This document shows, piece by piece, positions 39,004-47,462 of a stretch of 64,000 nt of DNA; the stretch's first letter is position 1; each line of letters begins with the position of its first letter. The position numbers were made by a program, and so were the translations under genes. A model generated the notes under the pieces. The model made no database searches and was not told where the DNA came from. It worked only from the letters and a program-made list of their open reading frames with translations. This stretch comes from Bacillota bacterium (lineage in GTDB: Bacteria > Bacillota > Bacilli > Paenibacillales > Paenibacillaceae): contig JAEWAQ010000003.1 of NCBI GenBank assembly GCA_023391635.1, forward strand, positions 124,001 to 188,000, in the 5' to 3' direction.

Positions 39004-40032
39004 CTAAGACCGCGAACGGATCTCCTGCCGCATGAACGAGACATAGGAGGCGGCGAAGATGACGGCCGTTTCCGCAATGAGCGCGACGATATGCGGCCAT
39101 ACGAGCAGTGTGCTCTGTCCGAACGACAGCGGCGCCGAGACGGCTAGGTATGCCTGCTCCTGCGTGATGAACGGATTGAGCGTCCGCACGTCCGGCAGCA
39201 GCAGCGTGGAGGCAGCTTCCTGGAACAACTGCGCGGGCGATAGCCGCGACAGCAGCTGCATCCAGTTCGAATGGCTGATCACCGCCGCAGCGTCATTCAA
39301 GTTACTTGGAGCGGTCGCATTACCGATCAGATTCACGATCATGCTGTAGAACACGAGGAAGAAGATCCATATCGCGATGCCAGCCAGCGCCGAAGTGGCG
39401 GCCTGCTTGAATTTCACCGAGAACAGCAGCGACAGGTTCAGCCATAGCCCCACGTAGACGGTCGTGATCAGCAGCGTCACCACGACCCGGCCGAATTCTT
39501 CCGGCGTCGGCGGGTATCCGATCGTGTACAAGCCCATCCCCATCACGAGCAATCCGAGAGAGAAGACGACGACCGCGATCAGCAGCAGACCGGCGACGAA
39601 TTTGGCGTTCAGAAAATCGTCCCGGTGCACCGGCTGCGACATGACGCGGCTGAGCGTGCCCTTGTTCCGTTCCGAATTGACCGAATCGAACCCGATGGCG
39701 ATACCGATCAGCGGCGCCAAAAACGATAAGAATGTGAGGAAATTCGGCAGGTTGCCATCCGAGATCGTGAACATGCTCAGGAACAGGAACCGGTTGTCGG
39801 CGTCCGCTTGCGTGGCTCCTGCCTTGATCGCCGTGACCGCCGTGTAGATCGATCCGATGCAAGCGAGCGTGACGATGGCCAGCAGGATGACGAAGCGCCA
39901 GCTGCGAATATGGTCGCCGAATTCCTTCTGCACCATGACCCAGAACGGCGGCGTCGGGCGCTGCCTTTCAACCGTCGCTGCGGTCCGCTTGCCGCCGATC
40001 GCCGTACGCAGCTTATCAGCCCACGCGCTCAC
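39004..40032 (-). CDS. ABC-2 type exporter permease
   Basis: The 342-residue protein starts at GTG 40032, seven nt after GGGGGTG on the minus strand; longer in-frame starts would run far into the ATPase gene. After a basic N-terminus it has about six hydrophobic segments: FVILLAIVTLACIGSIYTAV, FLTFLSFLAPLIGIAIGFDSV, AGLLLIAVVVFSLGLLVMGM, the region around TTVYVGLWLNLSLLF, AIWIFFLVFYSMIV, and a last one near the C-terminus. SERNKGTLSRVMSQPVHRDD is typical of ABC-2 permeases. It overlaps the ATPase gene by 17 nt. Substrate unknown. Confidence 0.9.
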   Translation of the reverse strand: MSAWADKLRTAIGGKRTAATVERQRPTPPFWVMVQKEFGDHIRSWRFVILLAIVTLACIGSIYTAVTAIKAGATQADADNRFLFLSMFTISDGNLPNFLTFLSFLAPLIGIAIGFDSVNSERNKGTLSRVMSQPVHRDDFLNAKFVAGLLLIAVVVFSLGLLVMGMGLYTIGYPPTPEEFGRVVVTLLITTVYVGLWLNLSLLFSVKFKQAATSALAGIAIWIFFLVFYSMIVNLIGNATAPSNLNDAAAVISHSNWMQLLSRLSPAQLFQEAASTLLLPDVRTLNPFITQEQAYLAVSAPLSFGQSTLLVWPHIVALIAETAVIFAASYVSFMRQEIRSRS

Positions 40033-41026
40033 GCGCTTCACCCCCTTCGAAATAACGATGATAGATGTCGTCCAGACCATAGCGGTGCGGGCGAAGCCCG
40101 AGCAATCGCGCATCCTGCCGAATCACCGCGCTCGCGAGCTCTGCCGTCAGCTCCGTCTCGGAGGTTACGACCAGCGTAACCGGCGTCTGCGCTCCCGCAT
40201 CGACCGCGGCGAGCTGGTCCGTTTCCTTGCGGCTGACCGACGTTACGCCTTCCAGCTCGCTCAGCGCCGTTTCAAGCGCCTCCGATGCCGGGACGACGTC
40301 AAGCTCAACCTGATGCGTCGGCGCGCCGTCGAGCTGACGGGACAGCGATTCGATGTCGCCGGAAGCGATCAGCTTGCCGCGCACGAACAAGCCGACGCGG
40401 TCGCAGATCTGCTGCACCTGGTGCAGGTGATGGGAAGACAACAGCACAGTGAGTCCTTCCGTACGGCTGAGGTCGCGGATCAAGGCAAGCAGCTCGCGCA
40501 CGCCTTCCGGGTCGATGCCGAGCGTCGGCTCGTCAAGGATGATGACATCCGGCTTCTTGATCAGCACATCCGCCAGCCCGAGACGCTGCCTCATCCCGCG
40601 GGAGAACGCGCCGACCTTCTTGACGGACGCTTCCGTAAGCCCGACGCGCTCCAGCATGAGCCGGGCCCGCCCCAGCGCTTCGGCTTCGGGAATACGATTC
40701 AGCCTGGCCGTATAGATCAAGTTGTCCAAGGCCGTCCGGTCCTCGTAGAAGCCGACGTCGTCCGGCATGTAGCCGACCTTGCGCTTGACCTGCATCGGAT
40801 TGCGCGTGGAGTCGATGCCGCATACTTTCACGCTGCCCGAGGTCGGTTCGGTCAAGCCGAGCATCATGAGAATAGTCGTCGTCTTGCCTGCGCCGTTCGG
40901 GCCGAGCAGGCCGAAGATTTCCCCCGGATAGATGCCGAGCGTCAGAAAATCGACCGCCGTGAAATCGCCGTACTTTTTGACCAGATTTTTCAGTTCGATG
41001 ACGGGTTCTGCCGCTTGGATCGACAT
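40016..41026 (-). CDS. ABC exporter ATP-binding protein
   Basis: 336 residues from ATG 41026 (GGGAGG upstream on the minus strand). Walker A is GPNGAGKTTT (about 39-48), the signature FSRGMRQRLGLADVL, and Walker B VIILDEPTLGIDPEG, followed by the switch His in LLSSHHLHQVQQ. An about 110-residue C-terminal extension is typical of CcmA-type ATPases driving ABC-2 permeases. It lies 2 bp after the NEW3-domain gene and overlaps the permease gene, so the three form one operon. Confidence 0.93.
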   Translation of the reverse strand: MSIQAAEPVIELKNLVKKYGDFTAVDFLTLGIYPGEIFGLLGPNGAGKTTTILMMLGLTEPTSGSVKVCGIDSTRNPMQVKRKVGYMPDDVGFYEDRTALDNLIYTARLNRIPEAEALGRARLMLERVGLTEASVKKVGAFSRGMRQRLGLADVLIKKPDVIILDEPTLGIDPEGVRELLALIRDLSRTEGLTVLLSSHHLHQVQQICDRVGLFVRGKLIASGDIESLSRQLDGAPTHQVELDVVPASEALETALSELEGVTSVSRKETDQLAAVDAGAQTPVTLVVTSETELTAELASAVIRQDARLLGLRPHRYGLDDIYHRYFEGGEARERVG

Positions 41027-41028
41027 CT

Positions 41029-42183
41029 TTACCGCCTCCCGTACTTGCGGAATAAGCCGTATACTCCCGCGACGACGGCCAGAATGATGAGCACTCCGAT
41101 CCAGCCCCACAGCACGGAAGATTTAACCGTCATGCGGATCGTCGCATTAGCCGATTTCTCGGCGGCATTGGCCGTCAAGCCGACGACGTAATCGCCGGCG
41201 AGCGCCTTGCCCGACGACTTGATCGTGGCGGTCACGTGCTGCGATTCGCCCGCCTTGATCGATTTGATCGTTTTCGGCTCGAAGCTGACTTCCCATTCCG
41301 AAGGCGCCGTGCCGGTCAAATTCACGTCCGTCAATTCGGCGGAACCGGTGTTGCGGACGACGAGTTCCAGCTTGCGTTCATGTCCTGCCGTTACGTTCGC
41401 GCTTAACCGGTCGTCCGAGGTTGTCAGATCCATTCCGTACGTGCCGGTGATGACCGCTTCGACCTCCGTGTCGGCGGAAGTGCTGCCGCTGGCGGCATGC
41501 ACGGCCACTTTATACGTCTCGGCTGCGGCTCGTTCGGCCGGCGTCAAGCTCAGCGTGACCGTCTTGGATGCGCTCGGCTCGATATCGACGCTTGTGACGC
41601 TGCTTCCGTCCGCCGTGAATTTCGCGTCCCAGCCGGCCGGCACGTCAGCCGTCAGCGCGTACGTCTGCTTGGAAGCCGTGCGATTATTGAGCGAGAGACT
41701 GTAGGTGAAGGTCGAATCGGAATGTCCCTGCATATTCGCGCGGTCCGCCGACAGCTCTGATTTGTACGAGCCTTTTTCCGACACGTTCACCACGAATGGC
41801 AACGAACCGAAGCTGCCGGCATTCAGCTTGAAGTTGTAATTGCCTTTCTCTACCTCAAGTGGCACAGTGAGCGATATGCTGACGGACTGCGATTCACCTG
41901 GCTTCACCGAGAGCTGCCGGATCGTATGCCCGCCGGCGGTCATCTCGTACGTCCACCCGGTCGAGCCCGCATCGAACGACAGATCGGCCGTCTGGATGCT
42001 GTCCATATCGTTGAGCAGTTCCACCGAATAATTGATCGTCTCGCCCGGCGGCGCAGACAAATTCGTGTACGGCGTGTACAACTGGGTGCCGCCTGCGGCG
42101 AACACGGGTACTGCCATCAGCAGAAGTGCCATGCTGAGCGTGGCCGCGATGACCGATCGAACGAACCTTGCTTTGCGTTTCAT
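41029..42183 (-). CDS. Secreted, C-terminally anchored NEW3-domain protein of an ABC exporter
   Basis: A 384-residue protein with a signal peptide (cleavage near VFAAGG), three Ig-like NEW3 domains of about 100 residues (repeated NVTAGHERKLELVVRNTGS-type and SVKPGESQSVSISLTVP-type strands) and a C-terminal transmembrane helix (WGWIGVLIILAVVAGVYGLF) with a basic tail. NEW3 is known as an alpha-galactosidase-associated and ABC-linked domain. The start ATG 42183 has GGGGAGGGG 11 nt upstream. As first gene of the exporter operon and a surface-displayed protein it may be a substrate chaperone or receptor; that is inference. Confidence 0.87.
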   Translation of the reverse strand: MKRKARFVRSVIAATLSMALLLMAVPVFAAGGTQLYTPYTNLSAPPGETINYSVELLNDMDSIQTADLSFDAGSTGWTYEMTAGGHTIRQLSVKPGESQSVSISLTVPLEVEKGNYNFKLNAGSFGSLPFVVNVSEKGSYKSELSADRANMQGHSDSTFTYSLSLNNRTASKQTYALTADVPAGWDAKFTADGSSVTSVDIEPSASKTVTLSLTPAERAAAETYKVAVHAASGSTSADTEVEAVITGTYGMDLTTSDDRLSANVTAGHERKLELVVRNTGSAELTDVNLTGTAPSEWEVSFEPKTIKSIKAGESQHVTATIKSSGKALAGDYVVGLTANAAEKSANATIRMTVKSSVLWGWIGVLIILAVVAGVYGLFRKYGRR

Positions 42184-42261
42184 GGTTTGTGAGCCCCTCC
42201 CCAAACGGATTTTTGATTTCATTCCCACTACGAACGGGAGGGGCGAACGGATTTCGTGAGA

Positions 42262-42320
42262 AACATAAAAGTTTGCTTAATGGAAGCTTAAAGGAACATA
42301 AAAATCGGCCGAAACCGATT
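42262..42320. promoter_or_regulatory. Divergent control region of the exporter and ECF sigma operons
   Basis: AACATAAAA occurs twice in direct orientation (42262-42270, 42295-42303), spaced 33 bp. The second is within GGAACA (42293-42298), an ECF-type -35, followed after about 16 nt by CCGATT. A perfect inverted repeat AATCGG (42303-42308) / CCGATT (42315-42320) overlaps that -10 region. Autoregulation by the ECF factor is plausible; the minus-strand promoter is not obvious. Confidence 0.45.
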
Positions 42321-42387
42321 CACGAGCCGCACGGAGTCTGGTATAGATGAAGAGAAGGCATGAATCGAACGCGGAGGTGTCAGGGGC

Positions 42388-42999
42388 GTGAAATCGGCAT
42401 CGATCGAGCGGACGGAGACGCAGCTGGCCGACCTGCTGGACCAAATACAGAACGGATCGCTGCATGCATTCGACCGGTTCTATGCATCGGCTGCTCCGTT
42501 CGTCATGGGGCTGTCCTGCAGGCTGCTGGGCGATCGAATGGAAGCGGAGGATGTGTGCCACGACGTGCTGATGGCGGTCATCGCCCAGCCGGAGCGGTAC
42601 GATCCGTCCAGGGGTACGGTGGAAGCGTGGCTGGCGGTGCTCGCCAAGAGCCGCTGCATGGACCGGCTGCGCAAGCGCAAACGCATCGTGCTGGATGCCG
42701 AATCCGGCGAGCACGCGGCGCGGATGCCGGCCGTCAGCGACACGGAACGGCGCGTCATCACGAAGCTGCAGGGTGAAGCGCTGCGCAGCGCGCTTGGCGA
42801 ACTGCCGGGGGCGCAGCGGCAGGCGATCGCCGAAGCATTCTTCGACTACCGCAGCCAGAGCGAGCTGGCTGCGGCCTGGCAGGTGCCGATCGGCACGGTG
42901 AAGTCGCGGATGCGGTACGGATTGACGCATTTGCGCAAAGCCATGACCCGGCTGGGCTGGGCACAGGCTGATGGGGAAGGGGGCGGCCGGCATGAATGA
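42388..42999 (+). CDS. ECF RNA polymerase sigma factor
   Basis: A 203-residue sigma-70 family factor with region 2 (about 15-90: AFDRFYASAAPFVMGLSCRL, AEDVCHDVLMAVI, GTVEAWLAVLAKSRCMDRLR) and region 4 (about 130-190: ALGELPGAQRQAIAEAFFDY, SELAAAWQVPIGTVKSRMRY). The linker is short, as in the SigK-type ECF group that pairs with RskA anti-sigmas. The GTG start has GGAGGTG eight nt upstream. Its stop overlaps the anti-sigma gene start by 8 nt, coupling the two. Confidence 0.93.
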   Translation: MKSASIERTETQLADLLDQIQNGSLHAFDRFYASAAPFVMGLSCRLLGDRMEAEDVCHDVLMAVIAQPERYDPSRGTVEAWLAVLAKSRCMDRLRKRKRIVLDAESGEHAARMPAVSDTERRVITKLQGEALRSALGELPGAQRQAIAEAFFDYRSQSELAAAWQVPIGTVKSRMRYGLTHLRKAMTRLGWAQADGEGGGRHE

Positions 43000-43837
43000 G
43001 AGCCGCTGCGGCGTCCCGGAGGAACGATGGATCGACTGGCATCTGAAACGTTTACAGGCGGATACCGCCGAAGCGATGGAAAGGCATCTGACGCAATGCG
43101 CCGACTGCCGGCGTATATGCAGGCAATGGGCTCAGTGGCTGGCGGATGGCGAGGAGGTTGCCGGCTTTGAGCGGATCGGGGAGCAGTTTACAGTAGTGCG
43201 GAGCGAACAAGTTCACGGCGGCGGGCATTCGGAGACGGGCGGCTTGTATCCGTCGGAGCGCGTCTATCGCGCGCTGAGACTGGAAGTGATCAAGCGCGGT
43301 TTGCGCAACCGCGCGAAGCGTCGGTCGCTCTGGTGGATCGGAGGCGCGGCGGCCATGGTGCTGCTGGCCGTTTTCGCCTTGCGCGGGCTGCTGCCGGACG
43401 CGGGCGCCACGCATGAGGCATCCGCACTGCCGCCGATGACCTACGCGCAATTGCACGTACCGGAAGGCGCGGCCATGATGGCGCAGCCCGATACGAAGAT
43501 GATCGCGGTCGCACCCGCATGGCTGCCGGACGCGCCCGAATCCGTCGGCAAACGCACGGTCATGGTCTGGATGAACGGGCGCACGAAGGAGATGTTCGTC
43601 CTGTTCGAAGGCGTGCTGCCGGCCGGAAGCCGCGATGTTCAGGCATGGGCGAAGATCAGGCAGGTGCAGACCAATCTGGGGCTGCTGGAGTTCCATCAAG
43701 CCCAGGGGCATCTGTATTCGCATGGCCGCAGTCTTGCCGACGTAGAGGAGCTCGCGTTCACGATAGAGCCCAAGGGTGGAAGCCTGCGCCCGACTGCGCC
43801 GGAGACCGCACGCGTAAAGCTGGCGCCTGACGAGTGA
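42992..43837 (+). CDS. RskA-type membrane anti-sigma factor
   Basis: The 281-residue protein carries an N-terminal zinc-binding anti-sigma domain (HLTQCADC, an Hx3Cx2C motif, about 32-39), a transmembrane helix (WWIGGAAAMVLLAVFALRGL, about 110-130) and an extracytoplasmic RskA-like beta domain with a WMNGRTKEMFVLFEGVLPAG and QVQAWAKI-like pattern. It should hold the cognate ECF sigma inactive until an envelope signal releases it. ATG 42992 follows GGAAGGGGGCGG; an in-frame ATG at 42971 is less likely. Confidence 0.88.
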   Translation: MNESRCGVPEERWIDWHLKRLQADTAEAMERHLTQCADCRRICRQWAQWLADGEEVAGFERIGEQFTVVRSEQVHGGGHSETGGLYPSERVYRALRLEVIKRGLRNRAKRRSLWWIGGAAAMVLLAVFALRGLLPDAGATHEASALPPMTYAQLHVPEGAAMMAQPDTKMIAVAPAWLPDAPESVGKRTVMVWMNGRTKEMFVLFEGVLPAGSRDVQAWAKIRQVQTNLGLLEFHQAQGHLYSHGRSLADVEELAFTIEPKGGSLRPTAPETARVKLAPDE

Positions 43838-43904
43838 ACAAATCGATTTTTGAGTAACTTCGTGTGATTGGTGCGATTGAGAACGGGTTAGTCGATTTTT
43901 TCGA

Positions 43905-44084
43905 TTAATTGCGGTCGGAAGGCGCAGCCAAGCGGGGGGCAATTGACTTTTTCGAACCGTCAAGCAGTTCTGTCAGACGCGCCTTGCCGCCGGACTTTTT
44001 CATCTCCTGCTGCAAGGCGCGTCTGATTTCCCAGGCCCGGCCGACCCACTGCACGCGATCATCTGCTGTGTACCGTTTCAGCAT
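43905..44084 (-). CDS. Small hypothetical protein
   Basis: ATG 44084 gives 59 residues and has AAGGAGGA nine nt upstream on the minus strand, a strong ribosome-binding site. The sequence is helical and charged: KRYTADDRVQWVGRAWEIRR, then QQEMKKSGGKARLTELL and a basic low-complexity end. I do not recognise a family and see no signal peptide or membrane segment. It lies alone between the anti-sigma gene (convergent) and nudF (divergent). The strong ribosome-binding site supports a real gene. Confidence 0.6.
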   Translation of the reverse strand: MLKRYTADDRVQWVGRAWEIRRALQQEMKKSGGKARLTELLDGSKKSIAPRLAAPSDRN

Positions 44085-44291
44085 TTCGTCCATTCCTCCT
44101 TCTCTTCGACTTGCATTCGTACGGACAAGCCGTTAACTTGAAGATATGCAGGTTAAGGCTTATTGAGTCCCCAGAATGAATAATTATCGTTCATTATCCA
44201 TTCTGAAGGCCCAATCGATAACAACGACATTCTCTATTCCAGAGGATGCCGAAGTCGTTTTTACTTGTGACGAATGGAGGCAATGCGCAGC

Positions 44292-44882
44292 ATGTCGCAA
44301 AGCAATGATCAACGATCCCCGCATCCTTTTGAAGAAGTGACATTGGAAACGAAACCGGTCTACAAGGGAAGTTTCATCTCCATGCAAGTCGATACCGTGC
44401 GTCTGCCCGACGGCAACACCGCAACGCGCGAGATCGTCAAGCATCCCGGAGCCGTGGCCGTCCTGGCGCTCGTGGAAGACGGCAGCAAGATGCTTGTGGT
44501 CGAGCAGTATCGCAAGCCGCTGGAGAAGGCGCAAGTCGAAATCCCCGCCGGCAAGCTGGAACCCGGAGAAGACCCGCTCGCGGCGGCAGGCCGGGAACTG
44601 GAAGAAGAGACAGGTTATCGCGCGAGGCAGCTGACGCATCTGCAATCGTTCTCGACATCCCCCGGGTTCGCCGATGAAGTTATCCATCTCTACGTCGCGG
44701 AGCAATTCGTGGGAGACCAGGCCGGGCTCGATCTAGACGAAGAAGAATTTCTCACGTGCGAGGCGATTACGGTCGAACAAGCGCGCCAGTATATCCGTGA
44801 CGGGCGCATTTGCGACGCCAAGACGCTGCTGGCCGTCTATGCCTGGGAGCTTCGCCTGGCGACGGGATCGCTGCCGCGATGA
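44292..44882 (+). CDS. nudF: ADP-ribose pyrophosphatase (Nudix hydrolase)
   Basis: NudF hydrolyses ADP-ribose and related nucleoside diphosphate sugars. The 196-residue protein has FEEVTLETKPVYKGSFISMQ at the start and a complete Nudix box, GKLEPGEDPLAAAGRELEEETGY written here as GKLEPGEDP and AAGRELEEETGY (about 89-111). ATG 44292 has GGAGGC 10 nt upstream; earlier in-frame ATGs at 44274 and 44283 flank that site. It precedes the PHP gene with a 4-nt overlap, as nudF/yqkG-yqxK in B. subtilis. Confidence 0.93.
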   Translation: MSQSNDQRSPHPFEEVTLETKPVYKGSFISMQVDTVRLPDGNTATREIVKHPGAVAVLALVEDGSKMLVVEQYRKPLEKAQVEIPAGKLEPGEDPLAAAGRELEEETGYRARQLTHLQSFSTSPGFADEVIHLYVAEQFVGDQAGLDLDEEEFLTCEAITVEQARQYIRDGRICDAKTLLAVYAWELRLATGSLPR

Positions 44883-46093
44883 AGGAGCTTACACCGTATT
44901 TCGCGGATTTGCACGTGCATATCGGCCGGTCGGACAGCGGGGCGCCCGTCAAGATCAGCGCCAGCAAGGACTTGACGTTCCGCGCCATCGCGCATGAGGC
45001 GTCGCAGCGCAAGGGCATCCGGCTGATCGGCGTCATCGATTGCCATTCTCCTGCCGTGCAGGCCGACATCGACCGTTGTTTGGCATCCGGGGAAATGGAA
45101 GAAGCGGCGGGCGGCGGCATCCGATACCGGGATACGGTCATTCTGCTCGGAACGGAAATGGAAGTGCGGGAGGAAAGCGGAGGCCCGTTCCATCTGCTAG
45201 GCTTTCTGCCGGACCTGAAGTCGATGAAGGCGTGGACGGAATGGATGGCGCCCCGCATGAAGAACGTTATGCTCAGCTCGCAACGGCTTCGCGTGACGGC
45301 CTGCGAGCTGCAGGCCGAGTTGCTGGCAAGAGGCGGCGTGCTCGTGCCTGCGCATGTATTCACACCGCACAGGGGACTGCTCGGCTGCTCGGCGGACCGG
45401 CTTGCGGACCGACTCGATTCGGACGGCATCGCCGCCGTGGAACTCGGTCTTAGCGCGGATCGCGACATGGCCGATCGGATCTCGGAGCTGGCGCGCTATC
45501 CGTTTCTGACCAACTCGGACGCCCACTCCACCGGCATGATCGGGCGGGAATGCAACGAGCTGCTGCTGGCGGAGCCGTCGTTCGCCGAATGGGTGAAGGC
45601 GCTGCGCGGCGAAGACGGACGCAAGATCGTCGCCAATATCGGCTTGCATCCGCAGTTGGGAAAATATCATACGACCTTTTGCTCGGCTTGCCATCAAGCG
45701 ATAAACCCTGCACGGAAGGGGCCGCATCACGAGGATGGACAATCTACGGCGGTTCAGACATGCCCGAATTGCGGCAGCCGCAAGCTGATCCGCGGCGTGG
45801 CGGGCCGCATCGATCAGCTCGCCGACCGCGCGTATCCCGTGCATCCACCGGGCCGTGCGCCGTATCGTCAGCAAGTGCCGCTGTCGTTCTTCCCCGGCGT
45901 CGGACGCGTCATGCGCGATCGTCTGCTGCAGGAAGTAGGCACGGAGATGGAGGTGCTGCATCGCGCCTCCGAAGCGCGGATTGCCCAGACGGCCGGAGAG
46001 AAGATCGCGGCGGCGATCGTTGCCGCCAGAGTTGGCCGCGTGACGTTCACGCCAGGAAGCGGCGGCACGTACGGGAAGCTCTCCCTCACCTAG
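44879..46093 (+). CDS. PHP-domain endonuclease Q-like protein
   Basis: The 404-residue protein resembles the endonuclease Q family, which nicks DNA 5' of deaminated bases. The PHP metal centre is visible in YFADLHVHIGRS, VIDCHSP, LLGTEMEV, LVPAHVFTPH and LTNSDAHS. A zinc-ribbon-like insertion has two CxxC pairs (CSACHQA, CPNCGSRK; about 265-305), and a helix-hairpin-helix-like end follows (LSFFPGVGRVMRDRLLQEVG). The start overlaps nudF as ATGA. It is syntenic with yqxK in B. subtilis. DNA-repair function is inferred from the family. Confidence 0.85.
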   Translation: MKELTPYFADLHVHIGRSDSGAPVKISASKDLTFRAIAHEASQRKGIRLIGVIDCHSPAVQADIDRCLASGEMEEAAGGGIRYRDTVILLGTEMEVREESGGPFHLLGFLPDLKSMKAWTEWMAPRMKNVMLSSQRLRVTACELQAELLARGGVLVPAHVFTPHRGLLGCSADRLADRLDSDGIAAVELGLSADRDMADRISELARYPFLTNSDAHSTGMIGRECNELLLAEPSFAEWVKALRGEDGRKIVANIGLHPQLGKYHTTFCSACHQAINPARKGPHHEDGQSTAVQTCPNCGSRKLIRGVAGRIDQLADRAYPVHPPGRAPYRQQVPLSFFPGVGRVMRDRLLQEVGTEMEVLHRASEARIAQTAGEKIAAAIVAARVGRVTFTPGSGGTYGKLSLT

Positions 46094-46186
46094 CGACTGA
46101 TTCTATTCCCCCCTTGTCCGACATAAACTAGGGCACAAGATACACGGGTCCGGCAAGGCCCGGTCGGACGGAGGGGATGACGAGGG

Positions 46187-46858
46187 ATGAATCTGAGGCT
46201 GTGGAATTTATCCGCGCGCGAGAATGCGAATCTGTACGTATTCATCGGCGTGCTGTTCATTGTGGGCGCGGTATTCGGCGTATTGCTCGTGCATGCGCTG
46301 ACGTTCGAGCAGCAGCAGGAATTGGCGCAGCGGCTGGGCACCTATTTGAAGTCGGCGCACGAGGCTGACGCGGCGGCATTGAATGAGGCGGAAGCGTTCC
46401 GCGAAAGCTTTTTTTTCTACTTCAAATGGCTTGCGTTGATCTGGCTGCTCGGCGTTTCGGTCATCGGCCTGCCTTTCGTGCTTGTGCTGGATTTTCTGAA
46501 AGGGGTGCTGATCGGCTTCACGCTCGGCTTATTGACGCAGGAATGGGCGTGGCGCGGCGTGCTTGTGTTCTGTGCCGCCGTCTTACCGCAAAACGCGCTC
46601 GTCGTACCGGCACTGATCATCGCAAGCGTATCGGCGGCCCGGTTCGCCCATTTTGTCGTTCGCGAACGTCTCTTCCGGCGCAAAGGGCGGCTCCTGCCGC
46701 CATTCCTTGCACACACGGCCGCGGCGGCGTTCATGCTGGCGATGCTGTGCCTGGCCGCGCTGCTTGAAGCCTATCTTTCGCCGATGCTGCTGGAGAAGTC
46801 GGCGCCGCAAGCCGCAGCTGAGCTGCAGTCGTTCATCGATTTCGCGCCACGATTCTAG
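46187..46858 (+). CDS. spoIIM: Stage II sporulation protein M
   Basis: SpoIIM is a membrane subunit of the SpoIIDMP engulfment machinery that remodels septal peptidoglycan in the mother cell. The 223-residue protein has about five transmembrane segments: YVFIGVLFIVGAVFGVLLVH, YFKWLALIWLLGVSVIGLPF, VLDFLKGVLIGFTLGLLTQE, a segment around VVPALIIASVSAARF and AFMLAMLCLAALLEAYLSP. GGAGGGG lies upstream. It is placed directly before fur, as in B. subtilis. A sigma-E promoter was not clearly seen. Confidence 0.94.
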   Translation: MNLRLWNLSARENANLYVFIGVLFIVGAVFGVLLVHALTFEQQQELAQRLGTYLKSAHEADAAALNEAEAFRESFFFYFKWLALIWLLGVSVIGLPFVLVLDFLKGVLIGFTLGLLTQEWAWRGVLVFCAAVLPQNALVVPALIIASVSAARFAHFVVRERLFRRKGRLLPPFLAHTAAAAFMLAMLCLAALLEAYLSPMLLEKSAPQAAAELQSFIDFAPRF

Positions 46859-46868
46859 CAATTCCGGT

Positions 46869-46898
46869 TTGACTTCCAAGACATGGTCCCCCTATAAT
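46869..46898 (+). promoter_or_regulatory. Sigma-A promoter of fur
   Basis: TTGACT (46869-46874), an 18-nt spacer and a perfect TATAAT (46893-46898). Transcription should begin near 46905, downstream of the ATG at 46897, which excludes that ATG as the fur start. Confidence 0.75.
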
Positions 46899-46932
46899 GG
46901 AAACAAGCGTACCGACCAAGGGGGAGCGTGCA

Positions 46933-47394
46933 TTGGAAGCCCGTATCGATAAGGTTAAACAACAGCTTCAATCCCAGGGTTACAAGCTGACGCCCCAACG
47001 GGAAGCGACGGTTCGCGTACTGCTGGAGAACGAGGAAGACCATCTGAGCGCCGAGGACGTATTCATGCTCGTGAAGGAGAAAGCGCCGGAAATCGGTCTT
47101 GCGACCGTCTATCGGACGTTGGAATTGCTGAGCGAGATGCACGTCGTCGAGAAGCTGAACTTCGGAGATGGAGTCGCCAGATACGACCTGCGTACCGAGA
47201 GCAGCAAGCACCATCACCATCACCTGATCTGCGTGCAATGCGGCAGCGTATCCGAGATCATGGAGGATTGGCTGATTCCGCTCGAGGACAAGCTGGAGAA
47301 GGAATTCGGATTCACGGTGCTCGATCACCGTCTGGATTTCCAAGGGATTTGCGCCAAGTGCAACGAGGCCAATCAATCCCGCAAAGCCGAATAG
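46933..47394 (+). CDS. fur: Ferric uptake regulator Fur
   Basis: Fur represses iron uptake when loaded with Fe(II). From TTG 46933 (AAGGGGGAG upstream) it has 153 residues and begins EARIDKVKQQLQSQGYKLTP, aligning with B. subtilis Fur. The winged helix has QREATVRVLLENEEDHLSAE and PEIGLATVYRTLELLSE; the metal domain has the His-rich SSKHHHHHLICVQCG segment (CxxC) and a second CxxC in GICAKC near the C-terminus. A longer ATG start at 46897 lies within the promoter -10. It is between spoIIM and the glutathione peroxidase pair. Confidence 0.95.
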   Translation: MEARIDKVKQQLQSQGYKLTPQREATVRVLLENEEDHLSAEDVFMLVKEKAPEIGLATVYRTLELLSEMHVVEKLNFGDGVARYDLRTESSKHHHHHLICVQCGSVSEIMEDWLIPLEDKLEKEFGFTVLDHRLDFQGICAKCNEANQSRKAE

Positions 47395-47417
47395 ACCGCC
47401 GCGCCGCAGCGGCATGA

Positions 47418-47450
47418 AGAAGCGCCGGTCCGCGAGGGTCAGGCGCTTCT
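47418..47450 (+). terminator. Hairpin after fur
   Basis: AGAAGCGCC (47418-47426) pairs perfectly with GGCGCTTCT (47442-47450). Only short T pairs follow, so it is a probable rather than certain terminator; it also lies 13 bp past the stop of the convergent peroxidase gene. Confidence 0.6.
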
Positions 47451-47462
47451 GTTGCGTTGCGC

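Noticed and set aside
46094..46186. Sigma-E promoter for spoIIM
   Set aside because: ATA and GATACA-like pieces are present but the spacing does not fit.
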